Origin: an uncultured Methylococcaceae bacterium
Lineage (GTDB): Bacteria > Pseudomonadota > Gammaproteobacteria > Methylococcales > Methylococcaceae
Direction of reading: 5' to 3'
DNA length: 39,366 nt
NCBI GenBank assembly: GCA_903911305.1
Contig: CAIWDB010000227.1
Span: 1 to 39,366 of the forward strand
Below the pieces are notes generated by a model. The model saw only the letters and a program-made list of their open reading frames with translations. It was not told the origin of the DNA and made no database searches. Both the position numbers and the translations under genes were made by a program. Of this stretch, positions 24,593 to 34,192 are shown piece after piece (within the stretch, counting starts at the first letter, position 1; each line of letters begins with the position of its first letter).

Positions 24593-25750
24593 ATGCCAAC
24601 CTCCCCCCTCTATGTAGACACGCCCCAGCAGTTGAGCGAGTTGTGTGCCAAACTAGCTGACGTACCTTGGATCATTTTGGATACGGAGTTCCTGCGCGAA
24701 AAGACTTATTTCCCAAAATTTTGCCTGTTGCAGATTGCTGCGAACGGCATCGTGGCCTGCGTTGATCCATTGGCCTTAGAGACGCTAGACGCGTTGTTCG
24801 AGATAATTTTCAATCCTCGGATTACAAAAGTTTTTCATTCAGGGCGGCAAGATCTGGAAATAATTTTTAATTTGTATGGGAAACTGCCTGGCCCTGTGTT
24901 TGATACTCAAATTGCCGCTCCGTTATTAGGTCTAGGGGAGCAGATCAGTTACGCTGGCTTGGTGGCTGAATTGCTTGGCGTCAACTTGACCAAGTCCCAC
25001 AGTCGCACCGACTGGACGCGGAGGCCGCTTAGTCCCGAACAAATTCGCTATGCAGCGGACGATGTAATTTATCTGGAGCAAGCTTACCTGACCATGCGCC
25101 CACGCTTGGAAAAATTAAACCGATTGTCTTGGTTGGAAGGTGATTTTCAGGAATTGCTTGATACTGCCAACTACGAGAATCCCCCGGAGTTGGCCTGGCA
25201 ACGCATAGGCGGGGTTAACCAACTGAAAAGCAAACCGCTTTCCATAGTGCAAACGCTGGCAGCTTGGCGCGAGCAAACCGCTCGCAGCCAAGATTTGCCT
25301 AGAGGTTGGGTTCTAAAGGATGACGCACTTCTCGATTTGGCGAGGCAACAACCCGCAAACATTGATGAACTCAAGTTGGTGCGAGGTATTGATGATCGCG
25401 TGGTGAAGCGTCATGGAGCGATCATTTGCCGCATGATCCAAGAAGCGGCGGGTAGATGTCCGCAAGCCGTGGGGCAAAAAAACCGAACGGGAAAGAAAAC
25501 TGTCGAGCAAGAGGCGGTTTTTGATTTGCTAATGGCGGTTGTCCGCCTACGTGCCGCACAAAACACAATCAATGCCTCCGTCTTGGCAAGTCGAAAAGAC
25601 TTGGAACAGTTATTTGATGGCGATCCACACTCAAGCCTACTACATGGATGGCGAAAAACCATGGTCGGGGATGAATTGTCGTCGGTGCTGCGGGGTGAGG
25701 TGACATTGAGTATTGAAGACGGCAGACTCAACTTACAGAAAAATGCCTGA
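24593..25750 (+). CDS. rnd: Ribonuclease D
   Basis: RNase D is a 3'-5' exoribonuclease that trims tRNA and other stable RNA ends. The 385 residues match the family. The DEDDy catalytic residues are D30 and E32 (ILDTEFLRE), D87 (HSGRQDLE), and Y153/D157 (IRYAADDV). One or two HRDC-type helical domains follow (about 210-290, SIVQTLAAWREQTARSQDLP, and the C-terminal region). The ATG at 24593 fits the normal N-terminus. The next gene starts within its last codons, so the two are co-translated. Confidence 0.94.
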   Translation: MPTSPLYVDTPQQLSELCAKLADVPWIILDTEFLREKTYFPKFCLLQIAANGIVACVDPLALETLDALFEIIFNPRITKVFHSGRQDLEIIFNLYGKLPGPVFDTQIAAPLLGLGEQISYAGLVAELLGVNLTKSHSRTDWTRRPLSPEQIRYAADDVIYLEQAYLTMRPRLEKLNRLSWLEGDFQELLDTANYENPPELAWQRIGGVNQLKSKPLSIVQTLAAWREQTARSQDLPRGWVLKDDALLDLARQQPANIDELKLVRGIDDRVVKRHGAIICRMIQEAAGRCPQAVGQKNRTGKKTVEQEAVFDLLMAVVRLRAAQNTINASVLASRKDLEQLFDGDPHSSLLHGWRKTMVGDELSSVLRGEVTLSIEDGRLNLQKNA

Positions 25751-27479
25751 TTCAGATTTGCCTGAATTCATTCAAGCCTTATGTGACCCGGCTTTGCATG
25801 GTAATCCACCTGAGGGTGTGAGATTGGTTGAAACTCATATTTCATGGGTAGTATTGACTGGGAAATATGCGTATAAAATTAAAAAGCCAGTGAATTTTGG
25901 TTTTTTGGATTATTCAACATTAGCGTTGCGCCAGTTTTTTTGCATGGAAGAATATAGGCTCAACCAACGGCTGGCATCTTCCATTTACCTGGGCGTCGTC
26001 ACCATCACTCTTGATAACGGACATTTTGAGATTGAAGGAACCGGCACTGTTGTGGAATATGCCGTCAAACTAAAGCAATTTGACGATTCGTGTCTAGCCG
26101 ATCGTTTGCTGGAAGAGAATCAAATTTCAGCCGGACATATTGACGGATTGGCCCAAACCTTGGCTGAATTTCACAGCCATTCCACTTTCGCAACGCTTGA
26201 TGATAACTTTGGCAATCCTGAGACTATTCTGTGTGCGGCGGAACACAATTTCGACCACCTCTTGCGTTTGATCGGGCAGCTTGGAAGTGCCGGGAATGAA
26301 GTCACGGACGGGAAGGCTGGCATACCGGTGGGAAACCATGATGAAAGATTCACTCTAGCCTCCAATTTAGAGCGGATAAAGGCTTTAATGGCTTGGACCC
26401 GGTCTGAATTCCAAAAGTTGTCAGGGGTCTTTCTAGCCAGAAAAAAGGCTGGGTCTGTCCGCGAATGCCATGGTGATTTGCATAGCGGTAATTTGGTGCT
26501 CATCAATGGGCAATTGATCCCTTTTGATTGCATCGAATTTAGCGAAGGCTTACGCTGGGTTGACTGCATGAGCGAGATAGCTTTCATCTTCATGGATATT
26601 GATGAGCGTGGTGCAACCGACTTGGCTTGGCGATTTTTGAACCGCTACTTGGAGATCAGCGGGGACTTTTCGGGTCTTGAGGTGTTGCGGTTTTATTGCG
26701 TCTATCGCGCATTGGTGCGTGCCAAAGTTGCCGCGCTTAAATTGGAGAAATCACTCGAACCCGCTCAGCGTATCGCTTTGCAGGGGCAATGCCAACGGTA
26801 TTTGGATTATGCGGGCATGGTAAAAACACATCCCCCAATATTGTTAATTACCCATGGGTTTTCCGGCAGTGGCAAATCGTTTCGAGCCAAACTTTTGGCG
26901 GAACGCCTACCGGCCATTCGCATTTCCTCGGATATTGAGCGTAAACGAATAAGCAGGATTGGCAGGTCTAACCAAGGCAGGGAGGAAACCACTACTGACC
27001 TTTATTCCGAATCCATGACGCGCTTCACTTACGATTTGTTGTTGAGCCATGCCGGACTTTTGTTAAAATCAGGTTTTAATGTGATATTGGACGCGACCTT
27101 TCTTGCATCGGCCAACCGATGTCAGTGTCGCGAACTGGCAAGCCGCTTGGGGGTGAGTTTCTTTATTTTGGACTTTCCAACGCCAGAAGCAATATTGTGC
27201 AAGCGCATCGCAGACAGGAAAATACAAGGCGGTGATCCATCGGATGCCGACAAATCCGTTTTGGAGTTGCAATTCGTCAAAGCTGATCCGTTGGACCTAC
27301 AAGAAATTGCCAATGTCCTGACGGTGAATACGGCAGATAATGCAGGCATAGATGAACTCATGCAGGAAATAAACTACCGCAAAAAAAGTCTAGTAGTTTT
27401 GTTTAGATTGGCGAATCAACAAGCTGCTATAAATTTCAAATGCTTCGGTTCCGTAATAAAAGATGGAAACAAATTCTAA
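25743..27479 (+). CDS. Fused aminoglycoside-phosphotransferase-like/P-loop kinase protein
   Basis: It is a 578-residue two-domain cytoplasmic protein. The N-terminal half is APH-like, with YAYKIKKPVNFGFLDYST early, the catalytic loop ECHGDLHSGNLVL (about 241-253) and the metal motif PFDCIEFSEGLRWVD. The C-terminal half is an AAA_33/zeta-like kinase, with P-loop THGFSGSGKSF (about 368-378), SSDIERKRIS, and VILDATFLASANR. Such APH-kinase fusions occur widely in proteobacteria and their substrates are not known to me. It overlaps rnd by 8 nt, which suggests a link with RNA or nucleotide metabolism. The C-terminal extension past about 545 overlaps the PilZ gene and is low-complexity. Confidence 0.8.
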   Translation: MPDSDLPEFIQALCDPALHGNPPEGVRLVETHISWVVLTGKYAYKIKKPVNFGFLDYSTLALRQFFCMEEYRLNQRLASSIYLGVVTITLDNGHFEIEGTGTVVEYAVKLKQFDDSCLADRLLEENQISAGHIDGLAQTLAEFHSHSTFATLDDNFGNPETILCAAEHNFDHLLRLIGQLGSAGNEVTDGKAGIPVGNHDERFTLASNLERIKALMAWTRSEFQKLSGVFLARKKAGSVRECHGDLHSGNLVLINGQLIPFDCIEFSEGLRWVDCMSEIAFIFMDIDERGATDLAWRFLNRYLEISGDFSGLEVLRFYCVYRALVRAKVAALKLEKSLEPAQRIALQGQCQRYLDYAGMVKTHPPILLITHGFSGSGKSFRAKLLAERLPAIRISSDIERKRISRIGRSNQGREETTTDLYSESMTRFTYDLLLSHAGLLLKSGFNVILDATFLASANRCQCRELASRLGVSFFILDFPTPEAILCKRIADRKIQGGDPSDADKSVLELQFVKADPLDLQEIANVLTVNTADNAGIDELMQEINYRKKSLVVLFRLANQQAAINFKCFGSVIKDGNKF

Positions 27480-27804
27480 CAATTCACCTAAAAAAATTGA
27501 ACTACCTTGCAGTTTAGAAGTGGTAGGGTGCGGCATGTTGTCGGGCCGCACACGTGAATTGACGGGTCATGAAATTTCAATGCAATTTCCCAATCTTGCT
27601 TTTCCAAGCGCGAGGAAGCCTAAAGTGGGTGCTTCCGGTATGTTAACTTTCGAATTGGTGATGTATGGAACCCCAAAAGAAACATTGAGGATGCCTTGTC
27701 ATGTCAATTTTGTAAGTTCTGTCATCGTTAATGTTTCGATCAATGTGCAAACGCTCAACTCCCGCCAGCGAGAGCGTTTTATCGAACTGCTGAAATCTAA
27801 ATAA
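27463..27804 (+). CDS. PilZ-like domain protein
   Basis: This 113-residue protein resembles PilZ domains: SLEVVGCGMLSGRTRELTGHEISMQF lies where RxxxR-(D/N)xSxxG is expected, then GMLTFELVMYGTPKETL and RMPCHVNFVSS strands, and QRERFIELL at the end. The canonical DxSxxG is changed to ELTGHEIS, so c-di-GMP binding is doubtful. It begins inside the 3' end of the kinase gene and ends 10 nt before the first NuoM-like gene of the DAB cluster, so it may be co-transcribed with it. Confidence 0.6.
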   Translation: METNSNNSPKKIELPCSLEVVGCGMLSGRTRELTGHEISMQFPNLAFPSARKPKVGASGMLTFELVMYGTPKETLRMPCHVNFVSSVIVNVSINVQTLNSRQRERFIELLKSK

Positions 27805-27814
27805 TGAACGGATA

Positions 27815-29305
27815 ATGCATACCCTTAGCTTGTTACTTTGGACACCTGCTGTTGCTGCGCTGATTACCGCGCTAATACCTGATAATCATCCAAATTGGGT
27901 GCGAGGCGTGGCATTGACCGGGATGGTGGGTGCGTTGGTTCTCGCATGGTCATTGACGCTAGGCTTCGATAGCCATTCATTTGGCGTTCAATTCGTCGAA
28001 TCAACCGCTTGGAATCCAGAGCTGGGAAGTTATTATGCCTTGGGTGTGGATGGTTTCTCCTTGCCCATGGTCTTGTTAGCCACGCTGCTGTCTTTGGTCG
28101 CCTTTTTGGCATCATTCAGCCTGAAGGAACGGGTCAAAGGTTACCACGTTTGCCTTCTGATGTTGGAAACCGGCATGGTGGGTGTATTCACCGCCCAAGA
28201 CTGGGTTTTGTTTTACGTTTTTTGGGAAATGACGTTAATCCCGCTGTTTTTTCTGATTGATCAGTGGGGGGGGAAACGCAGGCATACGGCCAGCTTGAAT
28301 TTTGTGCTGTATACCATGGGTGGGTCGGTGTTTATGCTGATTGCCTTGTTGGTTATCTATACGTCGTCCACCGAACATTCCACCACCATGGAGGCGATGG
28401 GCAAGGCCGCAAACGCCATGCCACGTGACGGTCAAATATTGGTTTTTGCAGGGTTGTTGCTTGGTTTTGGGGTCAAGATACCCATTTTCCCCTTGCATGG
28501 TTGGTTGCCTCTGGCTCATGTGGAGGCACCCAGTCCGGTGAGTATTTTGCTATCGGGGGCATTATTGAAAATGGGGGCCTATGGCATGTTGCGAGCGGTT
28601 GGCATGTTGCCTTTGGCGGTGGCTGCATTACAGCCATTATTGATGGGATTGGCCTTGGTTAGCATTGTCTATGGCGGATTATTGGCTTGGAGGCAGAGTG
28701 ATCTCAAGGCTATGGTGGCCTATTCATCGGTGAGTCACATGGGCGTGGTAATGCTCGGCTTATCGGCCATGAATCAAACTGGTTTGTTGGGGGCGACCTT
28801 GCAAATGTCCGCCCATGGCTTGGTTGCTGCCGCACTGTTCCTATTGATTGGGCTTCTTTATGAGCGAACGCATACGCGGGAAATCGGCGATTATGGTTCG
28901 TTAATGCGGGTCACGCCACGGTTTGCAGTATTCACTACCTTGGCTTTGTTGGCTTCAATGGGCTTGCCAGGGACCGTGGGTTTCGTCGCAGAATTGCACA
29001 CCTTAATCGGAGGATTCGAACGCTGGGGTTGGTGGGTGATTGGATTAAGCCTCGGCATTCTAATCAGCGGTGCTTACGCATTGCGGACCATTGGTCGCTT
29101 GTTTACCGGGCCAATCAGCCCACGAATGAATCAAGTGGCCGATCTTCATGGGCTGGAACTGGCTGCCGTGGGTTTGTTGAGCATTGGGGTTGTCATGCTG
29201 GGTTTAATGCCTTCTCCATTATTGAAGCTAATTGATGCTTCGGTGGTTAACCTAAGTTGGATTGGCACGGTTAAAAATCCTAATCTGGATTTCCATGGGT
29301 ATTAG
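27815..29305 (+). CDS. NuoM-like antiporter subunit, first of the DAB-type locus
   Basis: The 496-residue integral membrane protein has about 14 helices and belongs to the NuoM/MrpD proton-translocating family. Key channel residues are kept: E138 in FWEMTLIPLFFL, K221 and H228 in VKIPIFPLHGWLP, and K252 in LKMGAYG. The N-terminal GVDGFSLPMVLL and the mid-chain KAMVAYSSVSHMG are NuoM hallmarks. No other complex I genes (nuoA-K) are nearby. The next gene, dabA, starts 11 nt before this stop, so this is a dedicated subunit of the carbon-uptake complex and not respiratory complex I. It presumably carries H+ or Na+ to power DabA. Confidence 0.87.
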   Translation: MHTLSLLLWTPAVAALITALIPDNHPNWVRGVALTGMVGALVLAWSLTLGFDSHSFGVQFVESTAWNPELGSYYALGVDGFSLPMVLLATLLSLVAFLASFSLKERVKGYHVCLLMLETGMVGVFTAQDWVLFYVFWEMTLIPLFFLIDQWGGKRRHTASLNFVLYTMGGSVFMLIALLVIYTSSTEHSTTMEAMGKAANAMPRDGQILVFAGLLLGFGVKIPIFPLHGWLPLAHVEAPSPVSILLSGALLKMGAYGMLRAVGMLPLAVAALQPLLMGLALVSIVYGGLLAWRQSDLKAMVAYSSVSHMGVVMLGLSAMNQTGLLGATLQMSAHGLVAAALFLLIGLLYERTHTREIGDYGSLMRVTPRFAVFTTLALLASMGLPGTVGFVAELHTLIGGFERWGWWVIGLSLGILISGAYALRTIGRLFTGPISPRMNQVADLHGLELAAVGLLSIGVVMLGLMPSPLLKLIDASVVNLSWIGTVKNPNLDFHGY

Positions 29306-32300
29306 CACTAGACCGGAAAGTAACCGGAAAAAATTTGATGGCGCTGCCGAACAGAGTATTCGGCTCAGTCTAAAGGCTGCTGTTGACCATTTGAACCATA
29401 TCCTACCGGGGCAAGCGCCCATTTTAAACTTTGTCCATCACAATACCCTGCATGGCTATCAACACCTGCCCTTTGCCGAAGGCTTGAATGCATCGGAAAA
29501 ACTGAGCGGAATTTATGGTTACCATACCGAGGAAGAGTTTCGCCGATTTTATGAACTTGGCCGTATTGATGACAATGACTTGGCGGTGGCACTCGAACGT
29601 AAATTAGGCAGGCTTGATTCTCAACCAGTAAAATTAGGGGAAAGCCTCGTTGAACGATTTGAAGCCTATCGGATCGCTTTGCTATTTGGCATTGACTCGG
29701 TCACCCCCAACCAGTTCAATTGGCAAGTGGAAGAAATGGATATTTTGCATCGTTTTCAGGCTGACCTCCCAGTCACCCGCCAAGCAGACTTGTTGCGAGG
29801 CTCCTTGTCTGAACGCCAAACCGTTGAAGAGTTATGGAGTGCGTGCCTTGATGTGTTCAGCTTGGAATATTACCGATATCACCCCGAGTTACTGACAGAG
29901 ATTTCACTAAAGAAAGCGGCAGAAATCTTGGAAACACTCGACATTCAAACTCGTCAACCCGATGTTTGCTCCATTAACCCGGGTGTTCATCAACTGATGA
30001 GCGATGAATCTCAAACAATATTGGCTACAATGTTGGCGTCGGTCGGAACAAAACATACCTTTCGTTCCCTGCTGTTACATTTGACTGGCGTAGATTTGCT
30101 CGACCAAGTGCGACCATTATTGATTCGTTTTTGTGCGTCCCACCTGGATGAAGGTTTGGCCGCATGGCATTCGCCGAGTCGAGGCGAGGGTCTCTACACC
30201 GCTTGGAAACGTGCAGCGTCCACCGATGTTTCGCTAGCATTGGCAGAGCTGTCCGGTTGGCGAGACGCTTTATCCAAGCTGCCAGAGGACTCGGTTGATG
30301 CGGTGGCTTACCTCTTACAGAACTTGGACATTCCACAAAGCAAATGGGGGTCTTACCTTGAAAAGCTTGCCTTGGAATTGCCGGGATGGGCGGGTATCAT
30401 CAATTGGCGGGCTCAACATTCCAGCTATGCGGCCAACCGTAAAGCCCCGGTATCGCTGATGGACTTTCTGGCCATCCGGCTTTTCTTCGATAGCCTATGG
30501 GTAGAGCATATAAGCCGGGTAACTTGGGGCCATGCGGGGAAGCTGTCTGCGCTGGAGGCATATTTCCAGCGTCACCCCTCTGAGTTTTTGGCTAGGCATA
30601 GCTTGTTTGCCGGCGAGTTGCCCGAATATTTAGCCAATGGCGTTCAGAAACTGATCAGCCTATCTTGGTCCGAAAGGACGCACCCTGAAAATTGGCGAGT
30701 TTTGGCGGATATGATCTGGACATGGAAGCATAGCCATGCGGCTGAACAGTCTGAAATCCTTACGGTTTATCAGAGTGTTTGGCGCTTGTTCCGTCTATGC
30801 CAGCACTTGGGGATGACCGCAAAATCCCTGCGAGGAGCGTCACTAGCTGAAGCAGGGCAAGTGTTGAGTTTGCTTGATGATCTTAAGCTTTCAGAAAAAG
30901 GCGAAATATGGTTGCTCGCCTACGAGAATCACTATCGCGAAGGGTTATTTGCCGCCCTTTCTCAAAACCATGGTCGCGGTCGTTGGCATGAGCGTAAAAC
31001 CCGACCACAGGCGCAAGTAATCTTTTGCATGGATGACCGTGAGGAAAGTATTCGTCGTCATTTGGAAGAACAAAACCCAGCGATCGAAACCTTGGGTGCA
31101 GCCGGCTTCTTTGGTGTGCCGATGAATTGGTATGGTTTAGATGACACAGAGCCGACCCCTTTGTGTCCGGTAGTTGTGACTCCATCTCATGACATTCGGG
31201 AGCAAGTTCAGACGGGCCATGAAAACTTGCTTGCCAAGCATCAACGTGGTCGGGTTTGGAAAGATAAATTCAACCGACTAGTTTTCCAAGAAGTGCGACG
31301 TAATCTGACGGTGTCAAGCGCTTTGATTGTTTTGCTGGCTCCTGGGGCATTGGTCGTTTTGGCGGGCAAACTGTTCTTTCCCCGCCATTTTGAGAAGCTG
31401 AAAAGCAAAGCAAAGCAGGTTTTTGTCCCTCTGGTTCCGACCCAACTCCAACTGACTGCGTCCGAGGATTGTGAAAAAGCAACACCGGACAGACCACGCT
31501 TGGGGTTGACCATTGCCGAGCAAACGGAACGGGTTGCGGCATTTTTGCGGAATGTGGGCTTGACTTCCGAGTTTGCCCCGATTGTGGTGTTAAGCGGGCA
31601 TGGTTCCACTAGCCGAAACAACCCACACCTTGCCGCTTATGATTGTGGCGCGTGTTCGGGTCGCCATGGCGGTCCCAATGCCCGTGTATTTGCGGCGATG
31701 GCGAATTGTAGCAAAGTCCGCAAGCAGTTGGTCGGACAGGGCATTCAAATCCCTGTGGACACTTGGTTTATAGGAACCGAACATAACACCTCTGACGAAA
31801 GCTTCACTTGGTATGACTTGGATGATTTGCCACGCCACTTCTTACCCCTGTTGGAATCTTTGCGCACTGACTTGCGCCGTGCGTTGCTGCTTTCAGCCCA
31901 TGAACGCTGTCGCCGCTTTGCATCGGCTCCTCGTAAACCCAGCCTAATGAAGGCGTTCAAACATGTGGTGGGGCGTTCTGCCGATTTTAGCCAAGCCCGG
32001 CCAGAACTGGGTCATGCCACTAACGCTGCGGCACTGATTGGCCGTCGCGCAGTCACCCGAGGGGCATTTTTTGACCGGCGGATTTTTTTGATTTCATATG
32101 ACCCCACGCAAGACTCTGAAGGCCATATTCTTGAAGGGATATTGTTGGCGGTTGGTCCAGTGGGGGCAGGCATCAACTTAGAATATTACTTTTCCACCGT
32201 GAATAATGACAGGTTTGGTTGCGGGTCTAAGGTTCCTCACAATGTGGCAGGTTTGTTCGGGGTGATGGAAGGGACAAGCAGCGATTTGCGCACGGGTCTG

Positions 32301-32630
32301 CCGAAACAGATGATCGAGATACACGAGGCCATGCGCTTGCAAGTTGTTGTTGAGTCCAAAACGGAAGTACTCACCGCCATTTACCATCGGCAGCCTAGTT
32401 TGCGTGAGTTGATAGGCAATGGCTGGTTGCTGCTCAGCAGTATACATCCTGATACCGGTGGCATTGCGTATTTCGAGCCTGAACGTGGGTTTGTAGATTG
32501 GCAAGGTTCGGATCATCAGCTTCCCGTCGTGGAACGTTCCCAAGATTGGTATGACGGACATAGGGAGCCTCGACCCCCGGCATTGATCGCCCATCCTGAC
32601 AAAAGTGAGGGAGTTCGCCATGTTATCTGA
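29295..32630 (+). CDS. dabA: DabA (DUF2309), inorganic-carbon transporter catalytic subunit
   Basis: This 1111-residue protein belongs to DUF2309/DabA, the cytoplasmic beta-carbonic-anhydrase-like subunit that converts CO2 to bicarbonate, driven by a membrane partner. The predicted zinc/catalytic residues are C578 and D580 (FCMDDREE), then H769 (SGHGSTSRN) and C784 (YDCGACSG). The 15-residue His-Cys spacing equals that of the characterised Halothiobacillus DabA (H524/C539). It begins with AVDHLNHILPGQAPI and FVHHNTLHGYQHLPF, a family hallmark. It is longer than the roughly 830-residue Halothiobacillus form and belongs to the long version. ATG 29295 overlaps the NuoM gene by 11 nt. Confidence 0.93.
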   Translation: MGISTRPESNRKKFDGAAEQSIRLSLKAAVDHLNHILPGQAPILNFVHHNTLHGYQHLPFAEGLNASEKLSGIYGYHTEEEFRRFYELGRIDDNDLAVALERKLGRLDSQPVKLGESLVERFEAYRIALLFGIDSVTPNQFNWQVEEMDILHRFQADLPVTRQADLLRGSLSERQTVEELWSACLDVFSLEYYRYHPELLTEISLKKAAEILETLDIQTRQPDVCSINPGVHQLMSDESQTILATMLASVGTKHTFRSLLLHLTGVDLLDQVRPLLIRFCASHLDEGLAAWHSPSRGEGLYTAWKRAASTDVSLALAELSGWRDALSKLPEDSVDAVAYLLQNLDIPQSKWGSYLEKLALELPGWAGIINWRAQHSSYAANRKAPVSLMDFLAIRLFFDSLWVEHISRVTWGHAGKLSALEAYFQRHPSEFLARHSLFAGELPEYLANGVQKLISLSWSERTHPENWRVLADMIWTWKHSHAAEQSEILTVYQSVWRLFRLCQHLGMTAKSLRGASLAEAGQVLSLLDDLKLSEKGEIWLLAYENHYREGLFAALSQNHGRGRWHERKTRPQAQVIFCMDDREESIRRHLEEQNPAIETLGAAGFFGVPMNWYGLDDTEPTPLCPVVVTPSHDIREQVQTGHENLLAKHQRGRVWKDKFNRLVFQEVRRNLTVSSALIVLLAPGALVVLAGKLFFPRHFEKLKSKAKQVFVPLVPTQLQLTASEDCEKATPDRPRLGLTIAEQTERVAAFLRNVGLTSEFAPIVVLSGHGSTSRNNPHLAAYDCGACSGRHGGPNARVFAAMANCSKVRKQLVGQGIQIPVDTWFIGTEHNTSDESFTWYDLDDLPRHFLPLLESLRTDLRRALLLSAHERCRRFASAPRKPSLMKAFKHVVGRSADFSQARPELGHATNAAALIGRRAVTRGAFFDRRIFLISYDPTQDSEGHILEGILLAVGPVGAGINLEYYFSTVNNDRFGCGSKVPHNVAGLFGVMEGTSSDLRTGLPKQMIEIHEAMRLQVVVESKTEVLTAIYHRQPSLRELIGNGWLLLSSIHPDTGGIAYFEPERGFVDWQGSDHQLPVVERSQDWYDGHREPRPPALIAHPDKSEGVRHVI

Positions 32631-34182
32631 CATTCTAGCCCTGTCACCTTTGCCTCCATTGTTGGCGGCCACCGTTATGGGTGTTGGCATCTTAGCTGGA
32701 CTGGTGAAGGGCGAGCAGAGTGAGCGGTTCACAGGCCAACTAGGTTTCTGGTCGGCCGTGGCCTCGCTGATTATAATCGCCACGGCAATCGTTTTTTATT
32801 CCATGGGCCAGCTTGAACATCGGATTGATTTGGGTACATGGATCAAAAGTGGAACGTATCAGATTGACATTGGGTTCTTTTTCGATGGCTTGAGCCTGAC
32901 ACTTGCCGGATTGACTGCGTTTTTTGCGGTCTCGGTCATGCGCTTTTCGAATAATTATATGCATCGGGAAGTCGGATTCCATCGTTTTTTTCTTGTGCTT
33001 TCATTGTTTTCGGCGGCTATGTTATTGCTCGTCACAGCAGGGAATGCCGCACTTTGTTTTGTCGGTTGGGAGTTGGCTGGTGTCTGCTCATTTCTGTTGA
33101 TAGCCTATAATTTTGACCGTCCGAATGCGGCTGAAAATGCAACACGCGCCTTTATCACCAATCGAATTGGCGATGCTGGTTTCGTTATTGGCATCACCTT
33201 CTCCTATCTGTGGGCTGGGGATATAGGGTGGTCAAACATCACAAGTGTGGATGCCCATTTGAAAGAATGGCAGGCTGGGGTGTTAGCTAGCAGCTTCCTA
33301 CTCGCCGCTGTCGCCAAATCTGCGCTCTTTCCGTTATCACCTTGGTTGGCAAGGGCAATGGAAGGGCCTACCCCGTCAAGTGCAATCTTTTATGGGGCAG
33401 TCATGGTCCATGCCGGGGTTTATCTAGTACTGCGTTTGCAAGGTTTGTTTGAACAAGCGCCGTTAGTCATGGGGTTAATGGCGGTAATAGGATTGTTGAC
33501 CGCTGTTTATGGATATTTTTGTGGATTGGTGCAGACTGACGTTAAAAGTGCCCTGATATTTTCCACTACTGGGCAAATTGGTCTGATGTTCCTTGCGGCA
33601 GGCTTGGGGTTTTGGCATTTAGCATTATTTCATCTTTGTGCGCATGCCATATTTCGTGGCTACCAATTTCTAGCTTCACCCTCTCTGATGCATGGAGTGA
33701 TGGGTGTCCCGCAACGGATTGTCCATCCGTGGTTGGGTAAAAACCGATTTCTCCATTTGGCCGCATTGCAACGCCTTTGGCTGGAAGCCTTGGGCGACAG
33801 GCTATTGGTCAAACCCGTCATGGCACTGGCATCTGATTTGAATTCTTTTGACCAGCAAGTGGTTGACCCCGTTTTTGGCCTACCGGCTCCTATGGCAAGT
33901 CCGACGAATATTTTAGACAGAGGGGGGGCGTGTGGCAAAGAGGGCAGTCGGTTAGTTGATCCTGACGTTATCCGGGTGAGCGGTTTCCCCGGATATATAG
34001 TAAGCGTCTGTGCAAATGCCTTGCATTGGATTGAGGAAAAATTGGTTTTGCAAGGCGTTGGCCTGAATATGATATATTTTGGACGAAGGCTGGGCGTCCG
34101 TCTGAATGACATCGAAACCATGCTCAATCAACCGCGATATTTAATTGTATTTATTCTTGCCACTTTGTTGGCAGTATTCTGA
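32620..34182 (+). CDS. dabB: NuoL/DabB-like membrane subunit
   Basis: It is a 520-residue polytopic membrane protein of the NuoL/MrpA/DabB family, the cation-coupled partner of DabA. It keeps E151 (FVGWELAGVCSFLL), K233 (AVAKSALFPLSPWLARAMEGPTPSS) and K309 (TDVKSALIFSTTGQIG). In HAIFRGYQFLASPS, R346 sits where NuoL has Lys. The LALFHLCAHAIFRG...FLASPSLMHG stretch is DabB-like. The long amphipathic lateral helix of NuoL is reduced to about 150 residues of mixed loop and one closing segment. ATG 32620 overlaps dabA by 11 nt, with GAGGGAG upstream. Confidence 0.87.
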   Translation: MLSDILALSPLPPLLAATVMGVGILAGLVKGEQSERFTGQLGFWSAVASLIIIATAIVFYSMGQLEHRIDLGTWIKSGTYQIDIGFFFDGLSLTLAGLTAFFAVSVMRFSNNYMHREVGFHRFFLVLSLFSAAMLLLVTAGNAALCFVGWELAGVCSFLLIAYNFDRPNAAENATRAFITNRIGDAGFVIGITFSYLWAGDIGWSNITSVDAHLKEWQAGVLASSFLLAAVAKSALFPLSPWLARAMEGPTPSSAIFYGAVMVHAGVYLVLRLQGLFEQAPLVMGLMAVIGLLTAVYGYFCGLVQTDVKSALIFSTTGQIGLMFLAAGLGFWHLALFHLCAHAIFRGYQFLASPSLMHGVMGVPQRIVHPWLGKNRFLHLAALQRLWLEALGDRLLVKPVMALASDLNSFDQQVVDPVFGLPAPMASPTNILDRGGACGKEGSRLVDPDVIRVSGFPGYIVSVCANALHWIEEKLVLQGVGLNMIYFGRRLGVRLNDIETMLNQPRYLIVFILATLLAVF

Positions 34183-34192
34183 GCTTAAGACG

